From assembly GCF_002994745.2 (NCBI RefSeq), contig NC_037092.1, forward strand, positions 84,178,824-84,242,823: a stretch of 64,000 bases of DNA. Direction: 5' to 3'. Position 1 is the first letter of the stretch. Each line of letters begins with the position of its first letter. Below the pieces are notes generated by a model. That model was not told the origin of the DNA and made no database searches. It saw nothing but the letters and a program-made list of their open reading frames with translations. Positions 46,242 through 57,727 of the stretch are shown here, piece by piece. This DNA comes from Rosa chinensis (taxonomy: Eukaryota > Streptophyta > Magnoliopsida > Rosales > Rosaceae). Both the position numbers and the translations under genes were made by a program.

Positions 46242-49200
46242 CTACCAAAAATGACAAATCAAGTAGGTTTTTAACACAGCAACATACCTGTTGAGTTCGA
46301 TTTCTTTCCTGCTGTGGAAGTCAGAATAAGAGGCTAAAAATTTCGGGCAGCCAAACACACACAATCTTTCCAATGAAGGACACTCAATATCCAAAGTAGC
46401 ACTTTCATAGCAGATCATATCAAGTAGGAACAAAGCTAATTCCTCCAAATTTGGAAGAATGATCTTCTTGTTGCTTACTTCAACTATTCTTTCCAGAAGG
46501 GGGCAATACCGTATATCAATGTATTTCAACTGAAAAAGACATTGAGCAACATCAGAGGTGAAGAGACTTCCCCGCAAGTGGCAATAATCAATGAACAACC
46601 ACTCAAGATTCTGGAACATTGCAGGTGGAGCAGGTGCATTACATATGCCTCTTACTGTCGGTAGACGAGACAACTTTATCTTTCTCAATTTTGAGTGTTT
46701 TGGCTCAAATAACGCTCCATACCCAAACACATATTCAATCTCCTCCATGCCACAACAATTTAGTTCTTCCAGATTTGGTAGTCTCTGTAACAATGTTGAT
46801 GGTAAAAGTACATTGATCCCCCAGTTGTAACAATTTACCTCTAATAACTTCAAATTGAACAAAGACCCAGGTGGTAATTCACCAACACATAATTCCCGGC
46901 AATCTACGCCAATCAGACGCAGCTCTTCCAAGTTCTCAAACACAGGTTCTTTCGGAACCCATGTTAACACGTTCATCAGCTCGTGGTCATAGTCACCATA
47001 TACAGAGAGATGCTTCAATCCATGTAACCTTCCATGCTCATATGCCATAAAACATTCAATAAGCCTTTGGCACCCTCTCCACTGTAGGCTCCCTGCTATG
47101 GTCATCACCGCATTGCAAAACCAGTCTGGTAAGTTACTGATAGTGTCAATGTTCAAGAATATTGAATTATGAGCATATTGATCAGTGGCTTTCATCTTGT
47201 CGTCTCTGCCTATACATATATTAAACTTAACCCAATTCGGATTGAACTCAACATCTTTAGGGATACATTCTGCATCGGGGATACAAACCTCCAAAACTCT
47301 TAAATTTGACAAGCTAGTTACCTCGTCAAAGCCCGCATTGGTTTCGTCTCCTTCTCCCACAACTTTACTCCCCCAGTTCCAAAATCCCTGCATGTACAGT
47401 TCTTCTAAATTATGCAACTTTGATATCACTTTGGATGGAACTGTGTCAATACTTTTACTGGTGATATCCAACATCCTTAGATTGGTCAAATCTCCTATTT
47501 CTCTCGACAATCCCTTAAAACATGAATTTCTCATACTAAGAATCTCAAGCTTCTTAAGTTCTCCCAGTTTAGAAGTGTCAATAAATTTGAAACAACGATC
47601 TAAATACAAAGCTTGGAGATTGGTTAGCAGACTGAATGATTGGGGTAGTAATGAAATACGGGTCCGCGTAAGATCTAAGACCGTTAATTCATTCGGACTT
47701 TGAAAAAAGGATTCTGGGATCTCTCCTATAGAGGAATTAGAGTTGAGTAACAAAATTTGGAGTTTTGGACATACCAACTTTTCAGGTAGCTTGGCAATAC
47801 AATTAGCCATTAGTGAGATTGCCGAATAGCCTTCATGTAATCGAGGAGGCCAATCCTTTAAACCACAGCCAGCTTTCACGAAAAACCCATGCCCATCTTC
47901 AGATTGCGCAATTTGAATGGCTGTATCCCGGACAACATCATGCATCCTTACAAATTTATTGTTTTCACCATCCAAAAGCAAGCAACAATGTTTAAGGTGT
48001 GTGGCCACGGAATCAGCTTCGTCTCTGGCTTCTTCGATTGTGTCGGCATCTCGAAACAACCCTTTCCCGATCGCATACTTGAACAAGTCTTCTATTTCGA
48101 TTTCAAAGTCTTCTGGGAATAAGCAACAGAGCAAGAAGTATGACTTATAGTCCTCCTCTTTCAAGTAATCATAGCTTAATTTTATACATTTGGATGCCTC
48201 TCCGTAATCCTCAGGGTTGGCAGCATGAGACTTCTCTAATCTTTGAGCTGCTCTCTTCCATTCCACCAAGTCTTTACCTCCGAGTGCCCTTGCAACTGCT
48301 ATCAATGCAATCGGTAAACCGCAACACTCTCCAGCTACCCTCCTCGCAACATCCTCGAAATTGGTGGATTCAAAAGACCTTCCTGCATTTCTCACAAACA
48401 AGGTCCAAGAATCTTCTTCTGATAGGGTAGTGAGGTTGATCTTTTCTTGGCACTTCATCGCATGACACACATTTCTTATCCTTGTGGTGAGTAGCACTTT
48501 GGATTTGCACTTTCGAAGTTCCTTGTAGCTAGGTATTCCTATGTCTGACAATTCCATTCTCTCCCAAATGTCGTCCAGGATTATAAGGATCTTATTTCTT
48601 CTCTTTATCTCCTTGCTCAATCTAGCTGCTCTTCCAATTTCTGTCCCCTCATGTAATTCGAAGCCCAGCAACTCTGCCAATGTGTCTTGAATTCTTTTCA
48701 AGTCAGGGTTTTGGGATACGACACCCATAATCACATGATCAAAAATCCCACTTTTTCTAGCATGTGCAGCGACATGTTTTACCATGGTTGTCTTTCCAAC
48801 GCCTCCCATGCCGTAGACACCAATTGCAGTGACGTCATCATCTGTAAACGCCTTCATAATCTCATACATGGCTTGTTTTGTTACTTCAAATGCATCGAAA
48901 TCTCCTGTGGACTCAATTGCATCAGGTACTACTATACTGCAGATAAATTCCACAATGACGTCAACAAGTTGTTTGTGAGTCCTACAACAATAAATCAAGG
49001 GTCAAAAATAAGCGTTAGGTAAATATATAGTACCGATCGAAATTGTAGGCACAATTATAACTCTTGGTACGGAATTAAGATAGCCTAATTATGCTTACTT
49101 ATAATCTTGTGTATTCCACCCCGAGAAACCGGCCACTTTCTTTAAAGCATCTCTCCATTGTTTCATCTTCTTTGATTTGTGTCGCCGAGAGTTTTCATGC

Positions 49201-49601
49201 TTAATGAAAGCGTCTCCGAAACTGTTTTTCTGATATCGAACATCAGTAGGATCAACATGATAAAATAGTGGCAAAATTCTGTTATGGTCTTTCATGCACT
49301 CACAAATCTCTCTAAGTTCCTCCAAACACCAAGTAGAAGAAGCATAATTTTTCGAGAGAACAACAATTGCAAACCTTGATTCTTTAATTGCCTTTACAAG
49401 AGTGGGAGAAATAGCATCGCCTACTCTAAGGTTTTGCTCATCCAGGAACGTATTAACTCCTCTCCTAGTGAGTCGGTCGTGTATGTCGACTGTAATCCCC
49501 TTGCGAGTGTCTACACCCCTGAAACTCAAAAACACATCATTCTCCCAACTTGGATCTGATGAAGGAGGAGATGCACAGGCTATTTGGGAGCTGGAGGCCA
49601 T
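46242..49601 (-). CDS. NLR immune receptor 2: TIR domain on a CNL-type NB-ARC-LRR
   Basis: Paralogue of NLR1 with the same structure. Exons 49601-49099 and 48981-46242, 117 bp intron (GTAAGC...GTTGTAG), phase 2; 1080 residues. TIR about 20-157 (NDVFLSFRGVDTRKG; SSTWCLEELREI). P-loop GMGGVGKTT near 225, kinase-2 ILDDIW near 302-307, TTRIRN, GLPIALIAVA, CCLFPED, and MHDVVRDTAIQIAQ. The NB-ARC is again the coiled-coil-class type (Trp at the end of kinase-2). LRRs run to the C-terminus (LPQSFSLLTNLQALYL; LKKLEILSMRN). Upstream in-frame codons of exon 2 (MIYCCR) are intronic. The last codons follow a conserved CAG|GTATGT (46288-46282), so another 3' exon is possible. No premature stop; differences from NLR1 are spread through the LRRs. 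Confidence 0.88.
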
Positions 49602-50294
49602 TGGAAAACCACCAAATCAAAAGAAGAGGCAATCAAGAACAGGAAAGAAGAAACTGCAAGAACAAGGTCTCAACTCTCAAGCACAGGCAGGTAAGAAGAA
49701 ACTGCACAAACCAAATGAAAAAACCCACCCACCAAGGAGGGATAGAGGTTCGAGAAATTGAGGGAAATAATCAACGAAACAGAGAGTTTTGGAGTCTGAG
49801 CAGCTTGGAAATAAATCTGATAAGACTTTTGCAGGCTCTGGACGAGTAGCATCTGAGATTCTTTTCTTTAACTAGTACTACTATATATCCACTTGCTGCC
49901 GGCTAATAATATATTAGCATGTTTAGGACTAAAAACAATGTTTGGTAAGCATAGCAGGTTTAATTTGAGGGAGGCTTTTACTCTGTCCAATAGTTATAAT
50001 CCGCATGACAAGGACTTTGTAACGCACCGTAACACAGTTTTCAGTTTTCAGTTTCCATGCACTAATCCTATTCTCTATAACTAGAAGCATTGGTTTGGTG
50101 TTGTTGAAAACAAAGGTAAATGACTTGTGGAAGACTTTCTGGTTAACTTCATAGTGAGAAAACGTTTACAAACCTACAACTATATAGGAGATGAAGCAAA
50201 GAAAAAGTCTTCAATCACTCCTTGGATCACTCATTTCGATAGCAAGGAAAAAGCAGCTTTCCCTTAACAAGAACAAAAACTACTCTAAATGAAT

Positions 50295-50333
<39 letters not shown>

Positions 50334-51002
50334 AGAAGAAAAAAAAAGCTACCCTATCAACTAACAATGAGAATGTGACTTAAACATGAAGGTATGCACC
50401 AATAACAATTAGGTGTACAACTTTCAATAGGTTTGCTATGTAGCATTTTATGTAAAATTCAGGTTATTGGATTTGCAGCAACGTAAACTATATATAGTTC
50501 TGGTAATTAGTGAGTTCACGTATAAAATTACCGTATTTAGTATTAAAGTTTCTCAAGAGTTGCTATTGTAGAAACCAAAGCTGTGGGGGAGTTCCCCCTG
50601 CCAATCAACCTTGTAAACATATTTAGCATGTATGTAGGAGAGGACTAGACTAATCACCTCCAGTAACTTAAGGGCAGAGAGACAACGGTGGGGAGGTTGT
50701 GTTGGTAGAACCAGTTTCTGGCCTCAAGAGGTTTGTTGTGCCATGGTGGTGGTGCAAGGGCAGAGTTGGCTGGGCCACTGGGCTGTGATCAGTGGGCCTT
50801 GATATTTTCTTTTTTCTTTTTCAAATGCTACCAATGACCCTCTCGGTTATTGGGTTTGGGTTTGTTAAGACCCCGTTTCACATAGACAAGACTTTATACT
50901 TTTTCATTCTCCAATAGCAAGCCCCTGTTTTTATGCCTAATTAGAAACACAAAAAGAGAAACAGGGCAAACAGAGACGCGCCACTTCCGCAGCTCAGAGA
51001 GA
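49602..51002. other. Intergenic region between divergent NLR2 and CARA
   Basis: 49602-49900 is the NLR2 upstream region (paralogous to 28414-28700). 49918-50520 matches 31408-31690. There is a 36 bp poly-A at 50296-50331. 50580-50840 has no recognisable gene. The last 100 bp before 51003 should contain the CARA 5' UTR. Confidence 0.5.
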
Positions 51003-54000
51003 ATGGCCACAGCAGCTATCAACTTATTCCTCGTAAAGTCGTCGCCTTTCTCTGTTCCCAAGCCTCAAAACCCTTCAAAGCTTAGGGTTTTCACTCTCCG
51101 ATGCTCCTCCGCCACCGCCAACGCCGTCTCAGGTATACCCACTTTTCCTACTCTGCTTTAATTCTTCTTCTCTCTGCTGTGCTCTACGACTTGAAAAGAT
51201 TCAATCTTTATGTTACAATGATTTCCAATTTACTGTGAGGTCGATTTATTAGTGACTAGAGTGAAGAGAAAATTGATTGGCTGCCATGCATCAAGTTAAT
51301 GTTGGTCTTATTTTTGGGCTCAGTGTTCTTGTTTTAGATGAATAACAACGAATAGGGATGGTATATATTGCAGATTGATATCTCAACCCTTTTGGGTTTT
51401 GGCCCTTTAAGCTTTAGTCTCATTCTGTGTTGAAAAGTTTGATACTTTTACAGTGTTGGGATTTCTGAGTTCTTGGTAAATTAGAGTACTTTGGCTGTTC
51501 CCTTTATGATTTATTTTCAAGGGCCGGTAATTGGTGGTGTATTCCCTTTATGATTTTGGATTCCTCATTTCATTTTCAAATCTTTCTCAAGTTTACCAAA
51601 CGTCATACTTAAGTTATTGGGTTTGAGACCCTTTGTAACCCCAGATCCCCACTTCAAACCTCTGCAGCCAGAGCAGAACAATGAACTATTGCATGTTAGT
51701 CCCTTGAATTTTTCGTCTTTGTGTTTTATTTATTTATTTTACTCCTTGTGCTTCAGACTTGTCCGAAAGACCTTGGAAGACTTCAGATGCTCGACTTGTG
51801 CTTGAAGATGGTTCAATATGGAGAGCAAAGTCATTTGGTGCTTCAGGAACCCAAGTTGGTGAAGTTGTATTCAATACATCCTTGACCGGGTGAGCTGGCT
51901 TTAAAATTTTTGTGTTTCCTAATTTTTATTAATATATCTACTATCAAGTTGGGTGTGGAGGCTTCTATCTCCAGTGGTGCATCACTTGTGCCCCACAACA
52001 ACTGCAAGAGTTTGCCTTCCCTTAAGAAATTTTATACAACTCCCATCTCTTTTTGCATATGAGAGTGAAGTGAAGCCCACTTTTGTAAGGATGAAGGAGA
52101 TTTACTGCTTGCATTGCTGGAAGTAGTCACCTTAGCTTTAGTTAGGCATTATCAGTTCAGGTTGCTGATAGATTTTTATGCAGGTATCAAGAAATTATTA
52201 CAGACCCGAGTTATGCTGGCCAATTTGTCCTGATGACAAACCCCCAAATTGGAAATACTGGTGTAAATTTTGGTAAGTATAGTTTCCTTTCTTAATACTT
52301 GAGAATTGTACCATCTTAAATATGTTGAAATCTGATGTTGATATTTTCCTATCAGATGATGAAGAATCAAGGCAGTGCTTCCTTGGTGGTCTAGTGATCA
52401 GAAGTTTAAGTATCAGGTATGCATTCTTTTTTAATACTGCTATAGGGACATTAATATCGGAAGCTTCAATGATTGAGCTGTTCTCAATCCTTTCAATGAA
52501 CTGTCTCTGTTGTTTGTTTGCAGTACTTCAAATTATAGATGTGCAGAAACTCTTGGTGATTATTTAGCAAAAAGGAATATCATGGGAATTTGTAAGTTAT
52601 ACCATGGCGTCAGTCTTTAAGGCACTGATATTTTGCAGAATCATGTAATTTGGTGTGCTGTTCTGTATCTTTTTAATTTCTGGTGTTGAGCTTTGATGCT
52701 GACTGATTATGCAACAGATGATGTTGACACACGGGCTATCACCCGCAGATTAAGGCAAGATGGAAGCCTTATTGGTGTTTTGAGCACAGAAGAGACCAAA
52801 ACTGATGAGGAACTATTGGAAATGTCTCGTTCATGGGACATTGTTGGTAAGGATGTCATGAAGTTGGTTAAAATCATGCAGAGGGTTAAAAGTTCATATT
52901 TTCTTATTTGGGGTTTGCTAAACGCACCTTGCAGGGGTTGATTTAATAAGTGGTGTGTCATGCAAGACCCCTCATGAGTGGGTTGATAAAACCAATTCTG
53001 AGTGGGAATTTATGTCCAAAAGAAAAGATGGAGAGGCTTTTCGTGTAAGTCTGCATTAAGTTACATTTTTTAAGTAGTCTTGTTCTGTATTCTTTTGTTT
53101 CTTTTTTCTTTCGGCATTAAACTAAAAGAGAGAGGAAAAGGATACAAGAATGAGAAGAGAGATGACAGATGTGAAGAGATGAAAGATACAAGAATTATAT
53201 TTTTTTGAAGTAAAAAACAATTTTTTCAGTTTTAGTTCTACATACTATTCTTACTCTCTTCTCCTTCTCATCTCTCTCTCCCCCTTCTCACTTTGCTCTT
53301 CCCTTTACATCTTTGTTTAACTAAAAGAAATCTTACGAATTGCTCAGAGGTTGGCAGTGCAGCCTTAACTGACTTTTTTCTATGGTTATGAATTGAAGGT
53401 TGTTGCATATGATTTTGGAATCAAGAGCAACATACTTAGGCGATTGGCTTCCTATGGCTGCAAAATTACTGTGGTACCTTCAACATGGCCAGCATCAGAG
53501 ACTCTTAAGATGAAACCAGATGGGGTCCTTTTCAGCAATGGCCCCGGAGACCCATCTGCAGTTCCGTATGCTGTTGAAACAGTCAAGCAGATTCTTGGAA
53601 AGGTTCCTGTTTTTGGAATTTGCATGGGCCATCAGTTGCTTGGCTTGGCATTAGGCGGTACAACTTTTAAAATGAAGTTCGGTCACCACGGAGGAAATCA
53701 TCCGGTCCGTAATCTTCGTACTGGAGATGTTGAGATAAGCGCCCAGGTGTGTAAATTCTATCAATCTCTCTTTTGTTGAATGTGATACTTTTAAAAATTG
53801 TATTAGATATTTTAAAGAACTGAACTGCCTCCTGAAGTAACATTTCAGCATGCTATTCCGCTAAATTTAGGTAATGCCATCTACTAACGTTTCTACTTTT
53901 CATTTTGTGGCAGAATCACAACTATGCGGTTGACCCCAAATCACTTCCAGATGGTGTAGAAGTAACTCATGTAAATCTCAACGATGGAAGCTGTGCTGGC

Positions 54001-54435
54001 CTTGCTTATCCTGCACGAAACATCATGTCTATTCAGTACCACCCTGAAGCATCCCCAGGACCTCATGATTCAGATTATGGTAATTTAAACTATGCTTACA
54101 AATAGTGATAAACAACTATCAATTTTATCAATATCACACTATTGTGCGTGCTTGCACCAATTGCATCAGAACACTCCTAGTGATGAACTCTTCATGGTTT
54201 ATCTAGTAATTCCATTACCATCTGAAAGGTGAAGGTATAGCTCGTAGCATGAGTATCATTTCCCCAGTTGCTTCTTGCCAGCTGTTTTCTCAGCTCACAA
54301 ACCCAATACCGCTTATTAGAATTATACATCCTGCATGAATCTACTTTACAAAAATGATTTTGAGTTTTGGAGTTTTTTATTGCAGCTTTTAGAGAATTCA
54401 TTGAGTTGATGAAGAGAGTAAAAGTAAATGCATGA
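51003..54435 (+). CDS. CARA: Carbamoyl-phosphate synthase small chain, chloroplastic
   Basis: Glutaminase subunit of carbamoyl-phosphate synthase, which releases ammonia from glutamine for the large subunit; the product feeds arginine and pyrimidine synthesis in plastids. Exons: 51003-51132, 51757-51889, 52184-52272, 52356-52416, 52524-52591, 52718-52846, 52935-53044, 53399-53746, 53914-54079, 54386-54435. All introns are GT-AG and the phases join without error to 427 residues. Residues 1-45 form a Ser/Ala-rich plastid transit peptide. The small-chain N-domain starts near [11 protein letters not shown] and includes NTSLTGYQEI and [12 protein letters not shown]. The class I amidotransferase domain has SNGPGDP, the nucleophile Cys315 in GICMGHQ, and His399/Glu401 in QYHPEA. 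Length and motifs are normal, so it should be functional. It diverges from NLR2 with about 1.4 kb between the start codons. Confidence 0.97.
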
Positions 54436-55159
54436 GTGTTATCTTCACGGAGCAATTAATTGAGGGATCAAGCCTAAAGCAGCAAGGTTTCAGGTGGCAA
54501 TAGTGCAATGCAGACATCCAGCCTCTGCTCGTGTCTGACTCTATGGGATTAACATTTGCAGTTGCAGAAAACTAGTTAAGAGTGTTCTTTCCTTTTCTCT
54601 ACCGTCAGTATGTTTGTAGTGGTATTGTGTAATAGTTGAGATGATCCCTTGCCATATTTATAGTTGGCGCAGGTGTTTGGAAGAAAGTTGCTTAGCCACC
54701 CTCTGTAGCTTGTAACAGAGAACTTATTTCATTACAAAAGGAAATTTTGGATCGTTGAAATAATAAGTTATGAATTCCTTTGTTTGCCCTTTGTTTGAGT
54801 TGTCCCCGAATTTCATTCAATGGCAGTTAATGAGCAGATGTTATGTGATGGTCAAGGGTTGTCCCCGAATTTCATTCAATGGCAGTTAATGAGCAGATGT
54901 TATGTGATGGTCAAGCAATGTTGTCGTAGTGTACAGTGTACACTACCCCCATGTTCGAGATAAACTTTCCAACTTGGTTAAACTAGGAAAACAAAGCAAA
55001 GCAATGAGGTACAAATCCATATTTCTACTTTTAAAACATTTGAACAGATATTAATATGAACACCAAGTAACGTACTTCTCTTGTTGAGTAGGTAACCCTT
55101 GGAACCCCTCTCTGTTGATAAAGAAATTGAAAAGAGAAAAAGGAAAAGAAAAAAAAAAG
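54436..55159. other. CARA 3' region and spacer between convergent genes
   Basis: Holds the CARA 3' UTR and a 59 bp perfect tandem duplication (54802-54860, 54861-about 54915). No other gene is seen. The IRKI-like gene converges from the right. Confidence 0.6.
54802..54915. repeat. Tandem duplication, 59 bp unit
   Basis: 'gtccccgaatttcattcaat' starts at 54802 and 54861, and the copies agree until about 54915. The lack of divergence suggests a recent slip. Confidence 0.9.
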
Positions 55160-57569
55160 TCAACTTGCTTGACCTGCAGACTTATACCTGCAAAGAACCT
55201 TACACCTTAAAACCCTATCCTGAACATAAAACCCTGGCATTACCATAATCTTAACCCTGCTTGAACCATGTGATCTCTGCCTATCCATAAACATGTCTTC
55301 CATGTAATGTGAATCAAAGTTCCTATTCTCTTCCACCCTCAATATCCCCAGCGGCGGATTGAATGAAAACGCAAGCAAATGAAGTAACCAAATGCATTTC
55401 GTAGCTACAAAGAATGCTTGAAGAACCTGCTCAGGCCATGGCCTAGTCCAATTTAGTGTTGTAATGATGCAACTCATCTTCTGATCACAAAACTTGCTGA
55501 ATTCCTCACAATAATACTTTGTTCCCTTCCTCAAAACTTCATTCCAGCTTAAGTTTCTTAGTGCCACGAATGAAGAAAACTGTGCTTGGCGAGCTTGTTG
55601 AGGATCTAGAAGCTTTGGTGAGCCATGCTTCTGAAACACACAGTTCTCAAAGTCTTGGTACAGTGACTGGTTTATGATGGCTTCCAAATGGTATGACACA
55701 GCTTTCGAATACTTGGAATTCAATGACAATTTGAATGGTTGGAGAAGCAGGTTCAAATTGTCCACCAAGGTGTTATCTGTTAGTTCAATTTGTGCTACAA
55801 GGATTTTGCAGAATTGTCTTACTGAAAGTCTTGCTTCGGACACTATCTGCAGGAAACCTTCCACCATTACTTCCTCGCTGACTGGCATTAAGTTTTCCGC
55901 ATTCCCATCACTTGATTTTCCTGGTCTGTTTGGGAAATTCCCAATATTTTCTGGCATTTGGAAATTCTTATTAGCATGTGTTGCTTGTCTCAAAGCCTTC
56001 TTCAGCTCTTCACAGTAAGTTTCCAAGTACTCCAGCTTCTGCTTCAGCTCCCCAAGTGAAGATCTCATCTCAGAAACCTCCTTTAACGCCGAGTCTCTAT
56101 TCTCATTTGCTTTTATGAGCTCTTTCTTCAATACTTCAACTGACATGATTCCAAAATCCTTGTAGGCTTGAGAAACTTCCTCAGATTCTGTCCGGGTTGG
56201 AGAGCTTATATTCTTGTGCTTCTTCTTTAACCGCGGAAACAACCAAGAAATCACTCCCCTACTTTTTGGTTGTGACTGTGTAGTAGTCGATGCATGAGAA
56301 TCTGTTAATGGCACAACAATGTTAGAATTCCTGCTGTTCCTGGATGTGTTTTCGGGTTCACTGGTTATAGTTGCAGGCTTGCATCTATTACAAGATGAGA
56401 TTGAGTTGAAATCCCCCAAACTGTTTCTCCTACTTGACCTGAAGTACTCAGTACCTGGTGATGTTTGAAGCACGGTGATGTTGTTTGTACATGAGCCAGT
56501 GACAGACTTGTTATCCTCAGCTGGGCAAATGTGGGATTCAAAGTTGGATAAATCAGAAGGAAACCCTTTTCTTGAAGATGAGTTTTCCTTGTAATTCGAC
56601 ACAACTGATTCATCCCCATTTCCTTCTAGCCCATACTCGTCCCAACTTTCGGATAACGTTCTGTTCTTCATCGGAATTTGATGATACCCGGATGATGGTT
56701 CGTCTTCATAACTCTGCAAAATGGCTCCAAATTCAGTGAACTTCAACAGTAACTCAGAAACCGGAGGTAACATTTCTTATACATTTGATAAAATCCAGTT
56801 CAAGATTCCAAATTTATAAAGTTTCTAGCATTAGGCATTAGACTCATCACATAGAAAACTTGTAGCATGAAAAAGAAAAAAATTGAATTAAAATGTGTCC
56901 TGGGACTACTGTCTGATCAATATTGTAGTCATCTTCATATATACCCTTCAAAATGTCTACAAATTTAGTGTTTACATCTCCTGTGTTCATAAAAATGACT
57001 TATATTTTTATATATGCAACCAAAAACAACCTAAAAACTATATAGAACAGAAGTGCATTCCTAGAAGTCCTTAAGGTTGAACCATTGTAAGATTATAGTA
57101 GTGAAAAACCAATGATCTAAAAGTGTCTCTTTACACTAGAATTAGTCCCGTAAATATTGAAACTTCACTTTTTCTGTACACATAACTGGGTACTGAAACC
57201 AAATGATAAAGAGAAGAGACACATTGGAGTAGCAATGAATTCACTGTCTCACAACAACAAACAGCGCACAGAAAAAGCTACAGACTTTTTGAGTAAAAAG
57301 CAAGGAACTGGGTAAAAAAAGAATTCACTCACAGGTGTGAAAACAGGGTAGTCCTGAGCAGAGAAGTTAGAGGCATGGCGTGAATTAGCTGGGGAAGCAG
57401 AAGAAGGGAACCTGAGATTTGCAGGGCTGTTTCCTTGAACCAAAGCAGCATGAAGAGCTCTAAGCTCCACAGCTTTGGCAATGGCTGCTTGGATTTCCAC
57501 CCTGTTAATCTCATTGTTTTTGATTTTGTTGTTGTTTTGGTCTGGGAAAATTCTGGTGTCAGTAGCCAT
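55160..57569 (-). CDS. IRKI: IRKI-like protein (DUF641 / GIL1 family)
   Basis: Resembles plant IRK-interacting protein, of the DUF641/GRAVITROPIC IN THE LIGHT 1 group, thought to act with a receptor-like kinase; its biochemical activity is unknown. Exons: 57569-57333 and 56713-55160, intron 619 bp, GTGAGT...TTGCAG, phase 0; 596 residues. The start is the ATG beginning MATDTRIF; the upstream in-frame codons lack an ATG. The N-terminus has VEIQAAIAKAVELRALHAAL (about 23-42) and FSAQDYPVFTP just before the splice. A Ser-rich middle with VISWLFPRLKKKHKN near 230, a coiled coil near 271-330 (KKELIKANENRDSALKEV; LEYLETYCEELKKAL), and a conserved C-terminal domain ending CKVLCRYKS follow. No signal peptide or membrane span is seen. 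Looks intact; it converges on CARA. Confidence 0.85.
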
Positions 57570-57682
57570 GAATGGAACAAAGGAAACAACAAAAGGAGAA
57601 GTGGGTGGGAAATTCTTCTTCACTCAGAGAAACAGAACAAATTAATAGGATGATGAACAAGTGGGTATCCAATGCTTGGATT

Positions 57683-57688
<6 letters not shown>

Positions 57689-57724
<36 letters not shown>
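57689..57724. repeat. (GA)n microsatellite in the IRKI-like 5' UTR region
   Basis: 36 bp of GA repeats, 120 bp upstream of the start codon. On the sense strand this reads as (CT)n, a common plant 5' UTR element. Confidence 0.9.

Positions 57725-57727
<3 letters not shown>

Noticed and set aside
47185..47703. 172-codon plus-strand ORF inside NLR2
   Set aside because: Antisense shadow of the LRR region; Ser/Leu-rich with no domain, and not conserved at the same length in NLR1.
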